A DNA stretch of 64,000 bases from Ulvibacter antarcticus (GTDB lineage: Bacteria; Bacteroidota; Bacteroidia; Flavobacteriales; Flavobacteriaceae), in contig NZ_REFC01000013.1 of assembly GCF_003688405.1 (NCBI RefSeq), positions 124,001 to 188,000 on the forward strand, given 5' to 3'. Below, piece after piece: positions 9,211 through 17,298 of the stretch. The notes beneath the pieces were generated by a model that ran no database searches, was not told the DNA's origin, and saw only the letters and a list, made by a program, of their open reading frames with translations. Position numbers and translations under genes: made by a program. Position 1 is the stretch's first letter. Every line of letters begins with the position of its first letter.

Positions 9211-9771
9211 TTATTCCCGTATCACCTTCACTGTTCCATCATTTTTGATTTTGATGATAGTTGAAGGTTTTGAGGCTTTTTTATCGCGCTGCAAATTTAC
9301 GACATAGTCCACGCCATCCAAAATCTCTTGACTAATTTCTTCAAAGTTTTGAGGTGTTTTTTCGCCGCTGATATTTGCTGAAGTCGATACAATAGGTCTA
9401 TGAAGTTTTCGTATTAATTTTTGGCAAAACTGGTCTTCCACAATTCTAATGGCAAGGGAATTATCGGCAGCAATCAAGGTTTCTGAAATACGAATGGGAT
9501 CGTCGTATACGATGGTTGTAGGATAATCCGAGAATTTTAGTACATCGTAGGCGGCTTTTGGCACCTTTTCTACATGCTCTTCTAACATATTCAAGTCGCT
9601 AACCAAACAGATTAGAGATTTATCGTTGATGCGTTTTTTTAAGGCATACACTTTTTCAATCGCTCCCGGATGCGTGGCATCACAGCCTATTCCCCAAACG
9701 GTGTCGGTTGGATATAGAATAATTCCGCCTCTTTTTAATACGGTTAGTGCGTTTTCAATTTCAGTTCGCAT
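9211..9771 (-). CDS. L-threonylcarbamoyladenylate synthase (Sua5/TsaC, YrdC domain)
   Basis: A 186-aa YrdC-fold protein that makes threonylcarbamoyl-AMP from Thr, bicarbonate and ATP, the first step of tRNA t6A37 synthesis. Motifs: YPTDTVWGIGCDA, the KKRINDKSLI nucleotide site, and VSTSANISGE. It lacks the extra C-terminal Sua5 domain, so it is the short TsaC-like form. Its start overlaps the end of the glycosyltransferase gene by 11 bases, so translation is probably coupled although the functions are unrelated. Confidence 0.9.
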   Translation of the reverse strand: MRTEIENALTVLKRGGIILYPTDTVWGIGCDATHPGAIEKVYALKKRINDKSLICLVSDLNMLEEHVEKVPKAAYDVLKFSDYPTTIVYDDPIRISETLIAADNSLAIRIVEDQFCQKLIRKLHRPIVSTSANISGEKTPQNFEEISQEILDGVDYVVNLQRDKKASKPSTIIKIKNDGTVKVIRE

Positions 9772-10675
9772 GTAGAGTTCTAATTTGTTGTTTATGTTTT
9801 AGAGATGCTTCGGAAGGGTTTGGTTTCAGAAGTACCGAAAGCAAATACCATTTCTTTGGTTTCAGAAGGATTACTAAGACCAGATAAACTCGTATAAGCA
9901 GATATTTGAAATAACTATGGTTTTTCCGAAGCACATATAAATAAGAAATATAAGCTTCTTTATCGATAGGCTTTGAAGAACCAATACTCACGCCCTGATA
10001 GTGTAAGATTTTAGCTTCAGGAACTAACACACTGCTATAACCATGCTCCCTTAGGCGATGGCATAGATCCATTTCCTCCCAATACAGAAAGATATTTGTG
10101 TCGAATCCGCCTATTTTTTCGAAAGCTTCACTCTTAAAAAAAAGAAAAGCTCCATTCACCCAATTTACCTCCAACGGATTAGCATATTCATGTTTTCGTT
10201 TTGGATATTTTTTAGAATCACGATTTTCGAGAAAACTCCTTCCGAAGAGTAATCGTCTTAGACCTTTATTATGGTCGAAAGATGGGACCAATTCGTTGTG
10301 TTCGTTGTAATTCTGCGCGGTACTCACTCCAACACCCGGTTTATCCTCCATAAAGCTGTACAAAATGGAAAGACAATCGTTTTGCAACATTGCGTCGTTG
10401 TTGAGGAAAAGGCAGTATTTGGCATTTGCAAACTGAGCACCAAACATGTTTCCACCACCAAACCCGGTGTTGAGGTCACTGCGATAAAGACTTATGTTTC
10501 CTGCTTCCGGAAAGTTTTCTTTAAGATTTTTATAGTCTGAAAGCTCCGAGTTATTATCAACCACGATGATCTCGTACGAAATGTCTTCCGAAGTCATTTC
10601 CACCACAGTAGAAACACATTCCAACGTGAATTTTGAGGTGTTATAGTTGATAAGGATAACGGCGACATCCTTCAT
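9761..10675 (-). CDS. Glycosyltransferase family 2 (rhamnosyltransferase-like)
   Basis: A 304-aa GT-A enzyme: VAVILINYNTSKFTLECV at the N-terminus, IIVVDNNSE, the acceptor loop NTGFGGGNMFG, the metal site LFLNNDAML (Asn-Asn-Asp in place of DxD), and EEMDLCHRLREHGY. The C-terminal KPKKWYLLSVLL looks membrane-associating. The family adds rhamnose or a similar sugar to surface polysaccharides. It opens the glycan block and is transcribed away from the plus-strand methyltransferase at 10736. Confidence 0.87.
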   Translation of the reverse strand: MKDVAVILINYNTSKFTLECVSTVVEMTSEDISYEIIVVDNNSELSDYKNLKENFPEAGNISLYRSDLNTGFGGGNMFGAQFANAKYCLFLNNDAMLQNDCLSILYSFMEDKPGVGVSTAQNYNEHNELVPSFDHNKGLRRLLFGRSFLENRDSKKYPKRKHEYANPLEVNWVNGAFLFFKSEAFEKIGGFDTNIFLYWEEMDLCHRLREHGYSSVLVPEAKILHYQGVSIGSSKPIDKEAYISYLYVLRKNHSYFKYLLIRVYLVLVILLKPKKWYLLSVLLKPNPSEASLKHKQQIRTLHAN

Positions 10676-10707
10676 AAATACGAAAATTACACTAAGGCTT
10701 TTTTACT

Positions 10708-10724
10708 TACTTTTGCCAAAGATA
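10708..10724. promoter_or_regulatory. Back-to-back -7 elements of two opposed promoters
   Basis: On the plus strand TACTTTTG (10708-10715) precedes the methyltransferase gene; on the minus strand TATCTTTG (10724-10717) precedes the glycosyltransferase gene. Both fit the Bacteroidota -7 consensus TAnnTTTG and are one base apart, so two polymerases could not sit at once. The -33 partners are poor on both strands. Confidence 0.45.
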
Positions 10725-10735
10725 CAATAACAATT

Positions 10736-11332
10736 ATGGGCTTAAGATCGAAATTCAAAAAATATAAACTACATAAAAATCTTCCAATAGAAACCTATGT
10801 TCCATCGAACAAGGTTAAACCTGAAATGATGCTTGAGGTAGTAACAGCTTGGGCAGGCTTGGAGTTGATTATTGAAGATATTTTGAAGCGATTCAATATT
10901 GGCCGCGATAGTTGTATTGAGTTTGGGGTGGAATTTGGATATTCCTCGGTCGTTTTTTCTAATTACTTTAAGAAAGTAACAGGCGTTGATATTTTTATGG
11001 GTGATGAGCATACCGATCATAAAGGAGATCATTACGAAAAGACAAAAGCGTCCTTGTCGCAGTATACCAACATTGAGTTGTATAAGTCAGATTACAAAGA
11101 TTGGATAAAGAAAGACAATACCCAATATGATTTTTCACATGTAGATATAGTCCATAATTACAAAGAAACATACGAATGTGGACTTTGGGCTGCTCAACAC
11201 AGTAAATGCACTATTTTTCACGATACTGAAAGTTTTCCTGAAGTGAGAAGAGCAGTCATTGATATTGCCAAAGCCGCCGGTAAGAATGTGTACAATTATC
11301 CTTATCACAACGGTTTAGGAATCATTGTGTAA
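10736..11332 (+). CDS. Class I SAM-dependent methyltransferase-like protein (glycan block)
   Basis: A 198-aa protein with a Rossmann-type motif I, CIEFGVEFGYSSVVF (about residues 59-73), and the acidic strand end VTGVD after it, followed by DYKDWIKK and a VDIVHNY segment. The closest general class is methyltransferase family 24 and cephalosporin-hydroxylase-like proteins found in O-antigen clusters. Methyl transfer to a sugar is inferred from the neighbours and not proven. The next gene begins 7 bases after its stop. Confidence 0.65.
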   Translation: MGLRSKFKKYKLHKNLPIETYVPSNKVKPEMMLEVVTAWAGLELIIEDILKRFNIGRDSCIEFGVEFGYSSVVFSNYFKKVTGVDIFMGDEHTDHKGDHYEKTKASLSQYTNIELYKSDYKDWIKKDNTQYDFSHVDIVHNYKETYECGLWAAQHSKCTIFHDTESFPEVRRAVIDIAKAAGKNVYNYPYHNGLGIIV

Positions 11333-11339
11333 TAGCGCT

Positions 11340-12287
11340 ATGGCTTCAAAAAAAATATGCATCATCGCTCCCTATGCTTTTGGTTATACATCGCATATTC
11401 AAACGACCTTGGATGAGTTCGAGCATGTTGAAGCTACTATTATTTACCTTGATCTGCCTTCTTTTTCATATAAGAATGGACTTCATAAAGCACAAAATTT
11501 TTTCTCAAAGTTTCTCTTCGGAAAAAACCTGAAAAAGACATTTGTATTTAGCCGAATTAGATCTGAAATATATAATCTTGGTAAGCAGGATACAATTTTT
11601 ATTATTCGTCCAGACCTTTTAGATAATGCGACATTAGAATATTTAAAAAAATATACCGATCGGTTTATTTCTTATTATTACGACAGTACTCGAAGGTTTC
11701 CACGAAAGGCTGAGATCATTCCGTTTTTTGATACAGTTTATAGTTACGATAGGGAAGATGTTGCCAAATACAATCTAAAATTTCTCACCAATTATGTTTT
11801 TGAAGAAAGTAGAGAATCTAATACCTCTTATCAGTTTTTCAATATTTCCACCAATGATTACCGCTTTCCATTGCTCGAAAAACTAGCCGCATATTTGAAG
11901 CAGAAGGGATGGAGCTACAAAATACTCGTTTTTAATGGTAGTGAGATGCCTTCAGAACATGTAGAGATTATAACCACCCAGCAATCAATTGCGGAAGTTT
12001 CAGAATTGATTAAAAAAAGTGAGATCATCGTCGAAATTCAACGAACAGAACAAATCGGACTCTCTTTCCGTATTTTTGAAGCTCTGGGACATCGTAAAAA
12101 ACTCATAACTACAAATAAAGATATTGTGAATTACGATTTTTATCATCCGCAAAATATTTTGGTGGTAGATGAGGAGGATATAGAAATTCCGGAGAGCTTT
12201 GTTACTTCTCCTTATGTAGAAATTGCACCGGAGATTTTATCCAAATACAAGATTGAGAATTGGGTGAAACCGGTTTTTAGTATCTAG
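11340..12287 (+). CDS. CgeB-like putative glycosyltransferase
   Basis: A 315-aa soluble protein. The ATG at 11340 is the start; an in-frame TTG lies 15 bases upstream. KKICIIAPYAFGY begins a GT-B-like Rossmann unit; IFIIRPDLLDN, FISYYYDSTRRFP and FDTVYSYDREDVAKYNL resemble CgeB-type spore/surface glycosyltransferases, and IVEIQRTEQIGLSFRIFEALG recalls the GT-B C-terminal sugar-nucleotide site. Assigned to the glycan block by context. Its stop is followed at once by TCGAG element copy 3. Confidence 0.6.
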   Translation: MASKKICIIAPYAFGYTSHIQTTLDEFEHVEATIIYLDLPSFSYKNGLHKAQNFFSKFLFGKNLKKTFVFSRIRSEIYNLGKQDTIFIIRPDLLDNATLEYLKKYTDRFISYYYDSTRRFPRKAEIIPFFDTVYSYDREDVAKYNLKFLTNYVFEESRESNTSYQFFNISTNDYRFPLLEKLAAYLKQKGWSYKILVFNGSEMPSEHVEIITTQQSIAEVSELIKKSEIIVEIQRTEQIGLSFRIFEALGHRKKLITTNKDIVNYDFYHPQNILVVDEEDIEIPESFVTSPYVEIAPEILSKYKIENWVKPVFSI

Positions 12288-12340
12288 TTCTCGATACTAT
12301 TCCATGTCGTTAGCACTCCATGCAATCACTCGAACTGACA
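12288..12340 (+). repeat. Dispersed TCGAG element, copy 3
   Basis: Begins one base after the stop codon of the CgeB-like gene (TTCTCGATACTATT) and ends CACTCGAACTGACA. It is paired with copy 4, which is inverted, so that both sets of ends are exact complements. Confidence 0.85.
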
Positions 12341-12388
12341 GTGTTTACGATATTGATAAATACTAAGAATTTAAATTTAGGACTCGAT

Positions 12389-12439
12389 TGTCAGTTCGAG
12401 TGATTTTAAAATGCGTAGCGATTTTAAAATAGTATCGAG
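12389..12439 (-). repeat. Dispersed TCGAG element, copy 4 (inverted)
   Basis: Reads TGTCAGTTCGAGTG ... ATAGTATCGAG on the plus strand. It contains two copies of the palindrome ATTTTAAAAT around GCGTAGCG. It carries the same AACTGACA end variant as copy 3, so the pair can fold into one long hairpin. Confidence 0.87.
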
Positions 12440-12442
12440 GTA

Positions 12443-12492
12443 CTCGATAAAATTCTATTTCGTTGCAATTCATAGAATCACTCAAACTGACA
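12443..12492 (+). repeat. Dispersed TCGAG element, copy 5 (diverged)
   Basis: ACTCGATAAAATTCTATT at the left and CACTCAAACTGACA at the right; both ends have changes relative to the other copies. It starts a few bases after copy 4. Confidence 0.7.
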
Positions 12493-12539
12493 CAGATTGA
12501 TTTTTGATTAATACTCCGAGGGTTAATTAGTAATTAATA

Positions 12540-12593
12540 TGTCACTTCGAGTGATTTTAAAATGCATAGCAATTTTAAAATAGTATCGAGAAG
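12540..12593 (-). repeat. Dispersed TCGAG element, copy 6 (inverted)
   Basis: TGTCACTTCGAGTG ... TAGTATCGAGAAG on the plus strand, with the same double ATTTTAAAAT core as copy 4. With copies 3-5 it fills the whole 327-base gap between two convergent genes; no gene is present in that gap. Confidence 0.87.
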
Positions 12594-12614
12594 TCACTTG
12601 AACTGCAGCAGCAG

Positions 12615-13685
12615 TTATATCTCTAGCAGCTTCCTATACACCTCCAAATACTCCTTCGCAGTCTTCTCCCAACTAAAACTTTTAGCGCGATCTACATACC
12701 ATTTTTCATAAAAATCCTGAGCATTACGGAAACGTGCCATTCCTAGTTTTAAAGTGTCGGCCATATATTGAGGTTCATAATGATCCCAGTAGAAACTATG
12801 TTCTCCACCAATTTCGGGTAATGAGGTGTTATTCGAAATAAAAACCGGTTTTCCAAAGCGCATGGCCTCAATAGGAGGGATGCCAAAACCTTCACGATGC
12901 GATGGAAATACAAAGGCGGTGCAGTGTTGCAAGTAAAACTGTTTTTCCAGATCTTTTATTTTTCCGGTTTGAAACACGCGATTTTTCAAACCGTTGTTTT
13001 TTACAAAGGCTGTGAGTTTATCAGCATATAGGGAGTTATTATCGCCGGCAAGGATGAGATCGTAGTCCGGCAGAAATTGCATCATTTCTACCAAACTTAG
13101 AAAGTTCTTACGCTCGCTAAAGTCGCCAATTGAAAAAAGATATGGTCTGTCAGTTGTAATTTCAGGTTTATAGTCTTTCGGAATGTTGATGTCTGTAATT
13201 GTGTTTCCGTTGTAAATTACATACTCAGGAATATCCGGCACATCGAAATGCTCATGAGTGTCTTTTTTGGCAAATTCTGAAATATATACAATGGCATTCG
13301 CTCGCCTTAACTTCTCACTGAATTTCGTTTTCAAAGTTTGTCGTAGCATTGGCGTGCCTTCGGTCACAAAATGTATGTCATGGACAGTCAGTAAATAAGG
13401 AATGTCGTAAAAGGGTTCAATTTTAATATTCTGATTCAGGCAATGCCATAAATTGTACTTGGTTTTTATTCTGAAAGGCTTATGTCGCGTGATCGAACGG
13501 TATTTTTTGTACTTAAAGGTAGATCCGAATTCCGTTTTAAGTTCTTTCACATTTTTGGCATGTAGCGTAATTTTAAAGCCTTTAATAGGGTTATTAGCTA
13601 TCGCCTTAATAAGATGATAATTAAACTGCCCGAAGCCTGTAAACTTGTTCTTTAAATTGTGAGATTCTAAAAACACTTTCTTCAT
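12615..13685 (-). CDS. Glycosyltransferase family 1 (GT4-type, GT-B fold)
   Basis: A 356-aa retaining GT-B enzyme. YLLTVHDIHFVTEG and AIVYISEFAKKD mark the N-terminal domain; the C-terminal domain has LFSIGDFSERKN and the nucleotide-sugar motif FPSHREGFGIPPIEAM (the E-x7-E pair), then GKPVFISNNTSLPEIGG. Typical of mannosyl- or glucosyltransferases of LPS cores. Three bases separate it from the upstream GT2 gene (13689-14450), so the two are co-translated. Confidence 0.9.
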   Translation of the reverse strand: MKKVFLESHNLKNKFTGFGQFNYHLIKAIANNPIKGFKITLHAKNVKELKTEFGSTFKYKKYRSITRHKPFRIKTKYNLWHCLNQNIKIEPFYDIPYLLTVHDIHFVTEGTPMLRQTLKTKFSEKLRRANAIVYISEFAKKDTHEHFDVPDIPEYVIYNGNTITDINIPKDYKPEITTDRPYLFSIGDFSERKNFLSLVEMMQFLPDYDLILAGDNNSLYADKLTAFVKNNGLKNRVFQTGKIKDLEKQFYLQHCTAFVFPSHREGFGIPPIEAMRFGKPVFISNNTSLPEIGGEHSFYWDHYEPQYMADTLKLGMARFRNAQDFYEKWYVDRAKSFSWEKTAKEYLEVYRKLLEI

Positions 13686-13688
13686 ATC

Positions 13689-14450
13689 CTAGTCAATTTT
13701 ACGATATAACATCCACAAATTTACATAGCGCTTAAAAGTCGCAAATGCACTCGTATAAGCCAATATAAAGCCTTCTTTCCCATCAAGAATCCCCAATCGG
13801 ATGAGGTATTGATGCCAAAAACGATACCAAGGCCTAAACAAAAAATGATACCAATTAGGCTTCTTTTTCTTCTCATAAAGCATTTTCGCCTGCAACGCGC
13901 TGTACTTATGAAGCTTTTGAGTGTAATCGTCTAAAGATTTGTAGGTATGATGCGGTAAATGCTGCTTCAACTTAGCTGTTTCGCCTACAACTTCTAGGGC
14001 TTCATGAACCAGATTATTGTTATAACGACAGTGATTTTTGTTAAAAACCCGGATCACAAAATCATTTTGCATGCCGCTGTATTTAATTCTCTTTTTCATA
14101 AAGTGAAAATCACGCTTCACGAAATAAGCATTGGCTTTCGGATTTTTAAGCGTTTTTATGATCTCTTCGGAAAGAGTCGTAGTAATTTCTTCATCAAGAT
14201 CAAAAAAAACAACCCAGTCGTTCGCAGCTTTTGAAAGGGCAAAATTCTTTTGTGCCGAAAAATTATCGAAGCTTCGTTGATAAACTGTTACTTTTTCGTG
14301 AGCTGAAGCTATTGCTACGGTAGCGTCACTACTAAAGGAGTCGACAATAATAATTTCATCGGCAAACCACAGGCTTTTTAGGTAGCCTTCCATCGCTTTT
14401 TCTTCATTTAAGGTGATGGCAATCGCAGAGATTTTAACCGACTTTTCCAA
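13689..14450 (-). CDS. Glycosyltransferase family 2 (WaaE/KdtX-like)
   Basis: A 253-aa GT2 enzyme with ISAIAITLNEE, FADEIIIVDSFSSDAT, the family block DNFSAQKNFAL and the metal site FFDLDEE. This set matches LPS core beta-1,4-glucosyltransferases (WaaE/KdtX). The gene at 15412-16158 is a clear paralogue with the same DFSAQKN block. Its start faces the deacetylase gene across a gap of about 60 bases. Confidence 0.88.
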   Translation of the reverse strand: MEKSVKISAIAITLNEEKAMEGYLKSLWFADEIIIVDSFSSDATVAIASAHEKVTVYQRSFDNFSAQKNFALSKAANDWVVFFDLDEEITTTLSEEIIKTLKNPKANAYFVKRDFHFMKKRIKYSGMQNDFVIRVFNKNHCRYNNNLVHEALEVVGETAKLKQHLPHHTYKSLDDYTQKLHKYSALQAKMLYEKKKKPNWYHFLFRPWYRFWHQYLIRLGILDGKEGFILAYTSAFATFKRYVNLWMLYRKID

Positions 14451-14509
14451 TAGTTGCTTGTAGTTTGCGTAAAAGTAATAATTTTACAACTATAAATCCT
14501 GAAACTCCA

Positions 14510-15214
14510 GTGAGCAAACTAGCTGTTTTAATGTACCATGACGTGTCGACTGTTACAAGTGAGGCACTTACTATTTCGGTTGAAAAACTCGAAGAACAAT
14601 TCGCATGGTTAGTAGAAAAAGGCTATAAAAGCTACCATTGTAAAGAGTTAATGGAGCTTCAAAAATTGCCGGCTAAGAAGAATATACTGATTACTTTCGA
14701 CGATGGCTATGTGAGTCAGATGGAGTTGGCAGTTCCTTTGCTCGAGAAATATAATTTGAAGGCTACCTTCTTTGTCCCCTTGAATTACCTCGGAAAGACA
14801 GACCAGTGGAATACTTCGGCTTTATCAATAATGACTTCGGAAGATCTACTGTCTTTAAACCCGCAGACTATAGAATTGGCGTTTCATTCGTACTATCACA
14901 AAAAGTATAACGAATTAACTGAAGTCGAAATCGAAGCAGACACGCAGTTGTGTTTTAATACGGTTTCAGAAAAAAAACTTCCCTTTTCGGCAGCAGTGGC
15001 GTATCCTTATGGTAAGTATCCGAGGGAAACTTCAGAAAAGAAAAAATTCTTTCAGCAATTAAAAAAACAGCAATTCCACTTCGGATTCAGAATTGGAAAC
15101 AGATTAAATGACTTTCCGTTTAAAAATCCATTTGAAATACAACGAATTGATGTAAAAGGAGAATTCAGTTTATCGAAGTTTAAAAGGAAAGTAAAGTTTG
15201 GGAAGATATTTTAA
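14510..15214 (+). CDS. Polysaccharide deacetylase (NodB homology domain)
   Basis: A carbohydrate esterase family 4 protein of 234 aa when started at the GTG at 14510 (MSKLAVLMYHDVS); the frame is open to a TTG at 14465. NodB motifs: ILITFDDGY (catalytic Asp and metal Asp), LAFHSYYHKKY (metal His pair), VAYPYGKY. No signal peptide, so it may act on a lipid-linked or nucleotide sugar in the cytoplasm. It stands divergently to the WaaE-like gene and is followed by an octamer array. Confidence 0.85.
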   Translation: MSKLAVLMYHDVSTVTSEALTISVEKLEEQFAWLVEKGYKSYHCKELMELQKLPAKKNILITFDDGYVSQMELAVPLLEKYNLKATFFVPLNYLGKTDQWNTSALSIMTSEDLLSLNPQTIELAFHSYYHKKYNELTEVEIEADTQLCFNTVSEKKLPFSAAVAYPYGKYPRETSEKKKFFQQLKKQQFHFGFRIGNRLNDFPFKNPFEIQRIDVKGEFSLSKFKRKVKFGKIF

Positions 15215-15221
15215 GAAAGAT

Positions 15222-15253
15222 TCAAAGTTTCAGAGTTTCAAAGGTTGAGAGTG
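15222..15253. repeat. Period-8 tandem array, TTCAAAGT type, 4 units
   Basis: TTCAAAGT, TTCAGAGT, TTCAAAGG, TTGAGAGT in register, beginning 8 bases after the deacetylase stop. Confidence 0.8.
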
Positions 15254-15273
15254 TCCATTTTTTCAACCAACAC

Positions 15274-15329
15274 TTCTCGATATTATTTAAAAACTCCTTA
15301 TAGTCGTGTTTAAATCACTCGAAGTGACA
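15274..15329 (+). repeat. Dispersed TCGAG element, copy 7
   Basis: CTTCTCGATATTATTT at the left, CACTCGAAGTGACA at the right. It stands between an octamer array and an eleven-unit heptamer array in the gap between two convergent genes. Confidence 0.87.
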
Positions 15330-15337
15330 ATCTTGAA

Positions 15338-15414
15338 CTTCCAACTTCCAACTTCCAGCTCCCAGCTCCCAGCTTCCAGCACCCAACACCCAGCTCCCAA
15401 CACCCAGCTCCTTA
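15338..15414. repeat. Period-7 array C[TA][TC]CCA[AG], 11 units, ending in a stop codon
   Basis: Eleven consecutive heptamers without a register slip (CTTCCAA, CTTCCAA, CTTCCAG, CTCCCAG, CTCCCAG, CTTCCAG, CACCCAA, CACCCAG, CTCCCAA, CACCCAG, CTCCTTA). The last unit contains the stop codon of the minus-strand glycosyltransferase. Units vary only at positions 2, 3 and 7. Confidence 0.95.
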
Positions 15415-16158
15415 CTTCATCCCACGATTAAGCAGAATAAGTTTGGCATAACGCGAAAAGACTCCATACGAATCGATAGCGGCGAGTGTTAATCCAGGGA
15501 CACCATTTCTAAAACCTCCTTTTTTGATATAAGAATCGAAGAAGCGATAAGTGGGTTTAAAGAATAGTTGGAAGTAGGTAGTTTTCTTATTCTTTTCAAA
15601 TCGCTGCTCAGCTTGAAACCAGGCATATTTTTCTTTTTTTGTAATGTAGTGGTGTAATCCTTTATACGTATAATGGATCATTTTCTGCCTGAGCTTACCC
15701 ACACTACCGTTACAATGCAGTTTTTCATGTACCAGACCAGTAAAATTTGCCCCTTCTCGCTTTACAAGGCGTAACACATCATTACTTTGGAAGTACAAAA
15801 AACGATTCATAAAAAAATGTGGAAAGTTGATTTTGTAGCCACTGTGCTTTGGATTAATGAGCACCGATTTAATTTCTGCCTCCAAAGATCGTGTAACCCG
15901 TTCATCTGCGTCAATAAACAACACCCAATCACCAGTGGCATGTTCTAGGGCGTAATTTTTTTGAGCAGAGAAGTCATCGAATTTCCGCTCAAGCACCTTT
16001 GTAGCTAAAGATTGCGCAATGGTTTTAGTGTCATCACTACTGTAAGAATCTACCACAATTATCTCATCGGCAAATGCCACCGATTGCAGCGCATCTTCGA
16101 TATAATCTGCTTCGTTAAAGGTTGGAATGATAACTGATAGTGTGGACATAGGATTCAT
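15412..16158 (-). CDS. Glycosyltransferase family 2 (WaaE/KdtX-like paralogue)
   Basis: 248 aa; [43 protein letters not shown] and the metal motif LFIDADE. Clearly homologous to the 13689-14450 product along its length, including the C-terminal [21 protein letters not shown] block that occurs there as a PWYRF...GILDGKEGF variant. Two copies suggest successive additions to a glycan core. The stop codon lies inside the heptamer array. Confidence 0.88.
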   Translation of the reverse strand: MNPMSTLSVIIPTFNEADYIEDALQSVAFADEIIVVDSYSSDDTKTIAQSLATKVLERKFDDFSAQKNYALEHATGDWVLFIDADERVTRSLEAEIKSVLINPKHSGYKINFPHFFMNRFLYFQSNDVLRLVKREGANFTGLVHEKLHCNGSVGKLRQKMIHYTYKGLHHYITKKEKYAWFQAEQRFEKNKKTTYFQLFFKPTYRFFDSYIKKGGFRNGVPGLTLAAIDSYGVFSRYAKLILLNRGMK

Positions 16159-16169
16159 TCTGAAAATGG

Positions 16170-16193
16170 TTTCAAAGCTTCAAAGTTACAGAG
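16170..16193. repeat. Period-8 tandem array, TTTCAAAG type, 3 units
   Basis: TTTCAAAG, CTTCAAAG, TTACAGAG, just upstream of the minus-strand glycosyltransferase start. Same octamer as at 4349 and 15222. Confidence 0.7.
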
Positions 16194-16289
16194 TTTATCT
16201 GTTACAAGACATATACTTGTTCTTTAAAGATAAAGTATTCGGCAATCGATAAATTGAAAATAAACCCGTCTACCTTTAGTACCTCCAGA

Positions 16290-16329
16290 CCCCTCCGCCT
16301 TCGGCACCTCCCCTTTAAATAAGGGGAGG
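16290..16329. repeat. REP-like hairpin (CCTCCCCTT / AAGGGGAGG)
   Basis: A GC-rich 9-bp perfect hairpin, arms 16307-16315 and 16321-16329 with a 5-base loop, preceded by a smaller GCC-TTC-GGC hairpin. It resembles a palindromic repeat common in Bacteroidota intergenic regions; this is the only copy I see here. Confidence 0.65.
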
Positions 16330-16405
16330 AAATTTTTACGACAATTTTTCAAACATATTTTACTTAAGATCTATTATGAAGCTCTTTCTACTTACAAAAT
16401 AACTT

Positions 16406-16413
16406 TATCTTTG
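16406..16413 (+). promoter_or_regulatory. Bacteroidota -7 element TATCTTTG
   Basis: Exact TAnnTTTG match ending 5 bases before the ATG at 16419. With the 5-base spacing seen at the SRP RNA promoter, transcription would begin at or just before the start codon, giving a nearly leaderless mRNA. Confidence 0.6.
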
Positions 16414-16418
16414 CCCGA

Positions 16419-17231
16419 ATGAAAATCGATACTTCTATTATTATAAGTACATATAATTCTCCTACTTGGTTAGAAAAGGTATTGTATGGCTATAATAATC
16501 AGACCTATCGAATGTTTGAAGTTGTAATTGCCGATGATGGTTCTACTTCAGAGACAGCCGAATTATTAGCGAGGCTTCAGAAGGAGGTTTTCTTTCCTAT
16601 TGTGCATGTTTGGCATGAAGACGATGGTTTTCAGAAGACAAAAATATTGAACCAAGCCATTTTAAAATGTGAGGCACCCTATATCATTATGACTGACGGA
16701 GATTGCGTTCCGAGGAAAGATTTTGTGGAAGTGCATGTAAAATACAGAGTGGAAGGCAGTTTCCTTTCGGGAGGATATTTTAAGCTTCCAATGAACATTT
16801 CAGAAGATATTACAAAAGAAGACATCTATACCGAGCGTTGTTTTGATGTAAAATGGCTTAAAAAGAAGGGGTTAAAATCCTCTTTTAAAAATAGTAAACT
16901 TACTTCCGGACCATTAAAAGCAGGAATTCTAAATGCGGTGACGCCTACAACAGCCACATGGAACGGACATAATTCTTCGGGTTGGAAAAGTGATATACTC
17001 GCAGTAAATGGTTTTGATGAACGCATGCAATACGGTGGAGAAGACAGGGAGTTAGGAGAGCGCATGATGAATAATCAAATAAAAGCGATTCAAGTGAGAT
17101 ATAGCGCTATCACGGTACATTTAGATCATCCGAGAGGTTATGTGAAGGAAGAAATGCTCTTCAAAAACCGAGAGATTCGAGATAAAGTGAAACTCGAAAA
17201 GATGGTTTGGACAGATTACGGAATAGTGTAG
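16419..17231 (+). CDS. Glycosyltransferase family 2 with galactosyltransferase-type C-terminal domain
   Basis: 270 aa. GT-A head: IIISTYNSPTWLEKVL, VVIADDGST, YIIMTDGDCVPR (DGD metal site). The C-terminal half carries the glycosyltransferase family 7 C-domain: NSSGWKSDILAVNGFDE and MQYGGEDRELGERM. This pairing is common in polysaccharide transferases adding hexose or N-acetylhexosamine. It is a single gene between two minus-strand units of the glycan block. Confidence 0.9.
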   Translation: MKIDTSIIISTYNSPTWLEKVLYGYNNQTYRMFEVVIADDGSTSETAELLARLQKEVFFPIVHVWHEDDGFQKTKILNQAILKCEAPYIIMTDGDCVPRKDFVEVHVKYRVEGSFLSGGYFKLPMNISEDITKEDIYTERCFDVKWLKKKGLKSSFKNSKLTSGPLKAGILNAVTPTTATWNGHNSSGWKSDILAVNGFDERMQYGGEDRELGERMMNNQIKAIQVRYSAITVHLDHPRGYVKEEMLFKNREIRDKVKLEKMVWTDYGIV

Positions 17232-17278
17232 AAAATTTGATTTGTTTTTTGCTTTATTCGGCAAAGAATTGATAACTT

Positions 17279-17298
17279 CTACTGACTACTGACCACTT
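17279..17298. repeat. Short period-7 array (CTACTGA) overlapping a stop codon
   Basis: CTACTGA, CTACTGA, CCACTT. The first three bases are the stop codon of the minus-strand methyltransferase, so the repeat encodes the protein's last residues (VVSSQ). Confidence 0.7.
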
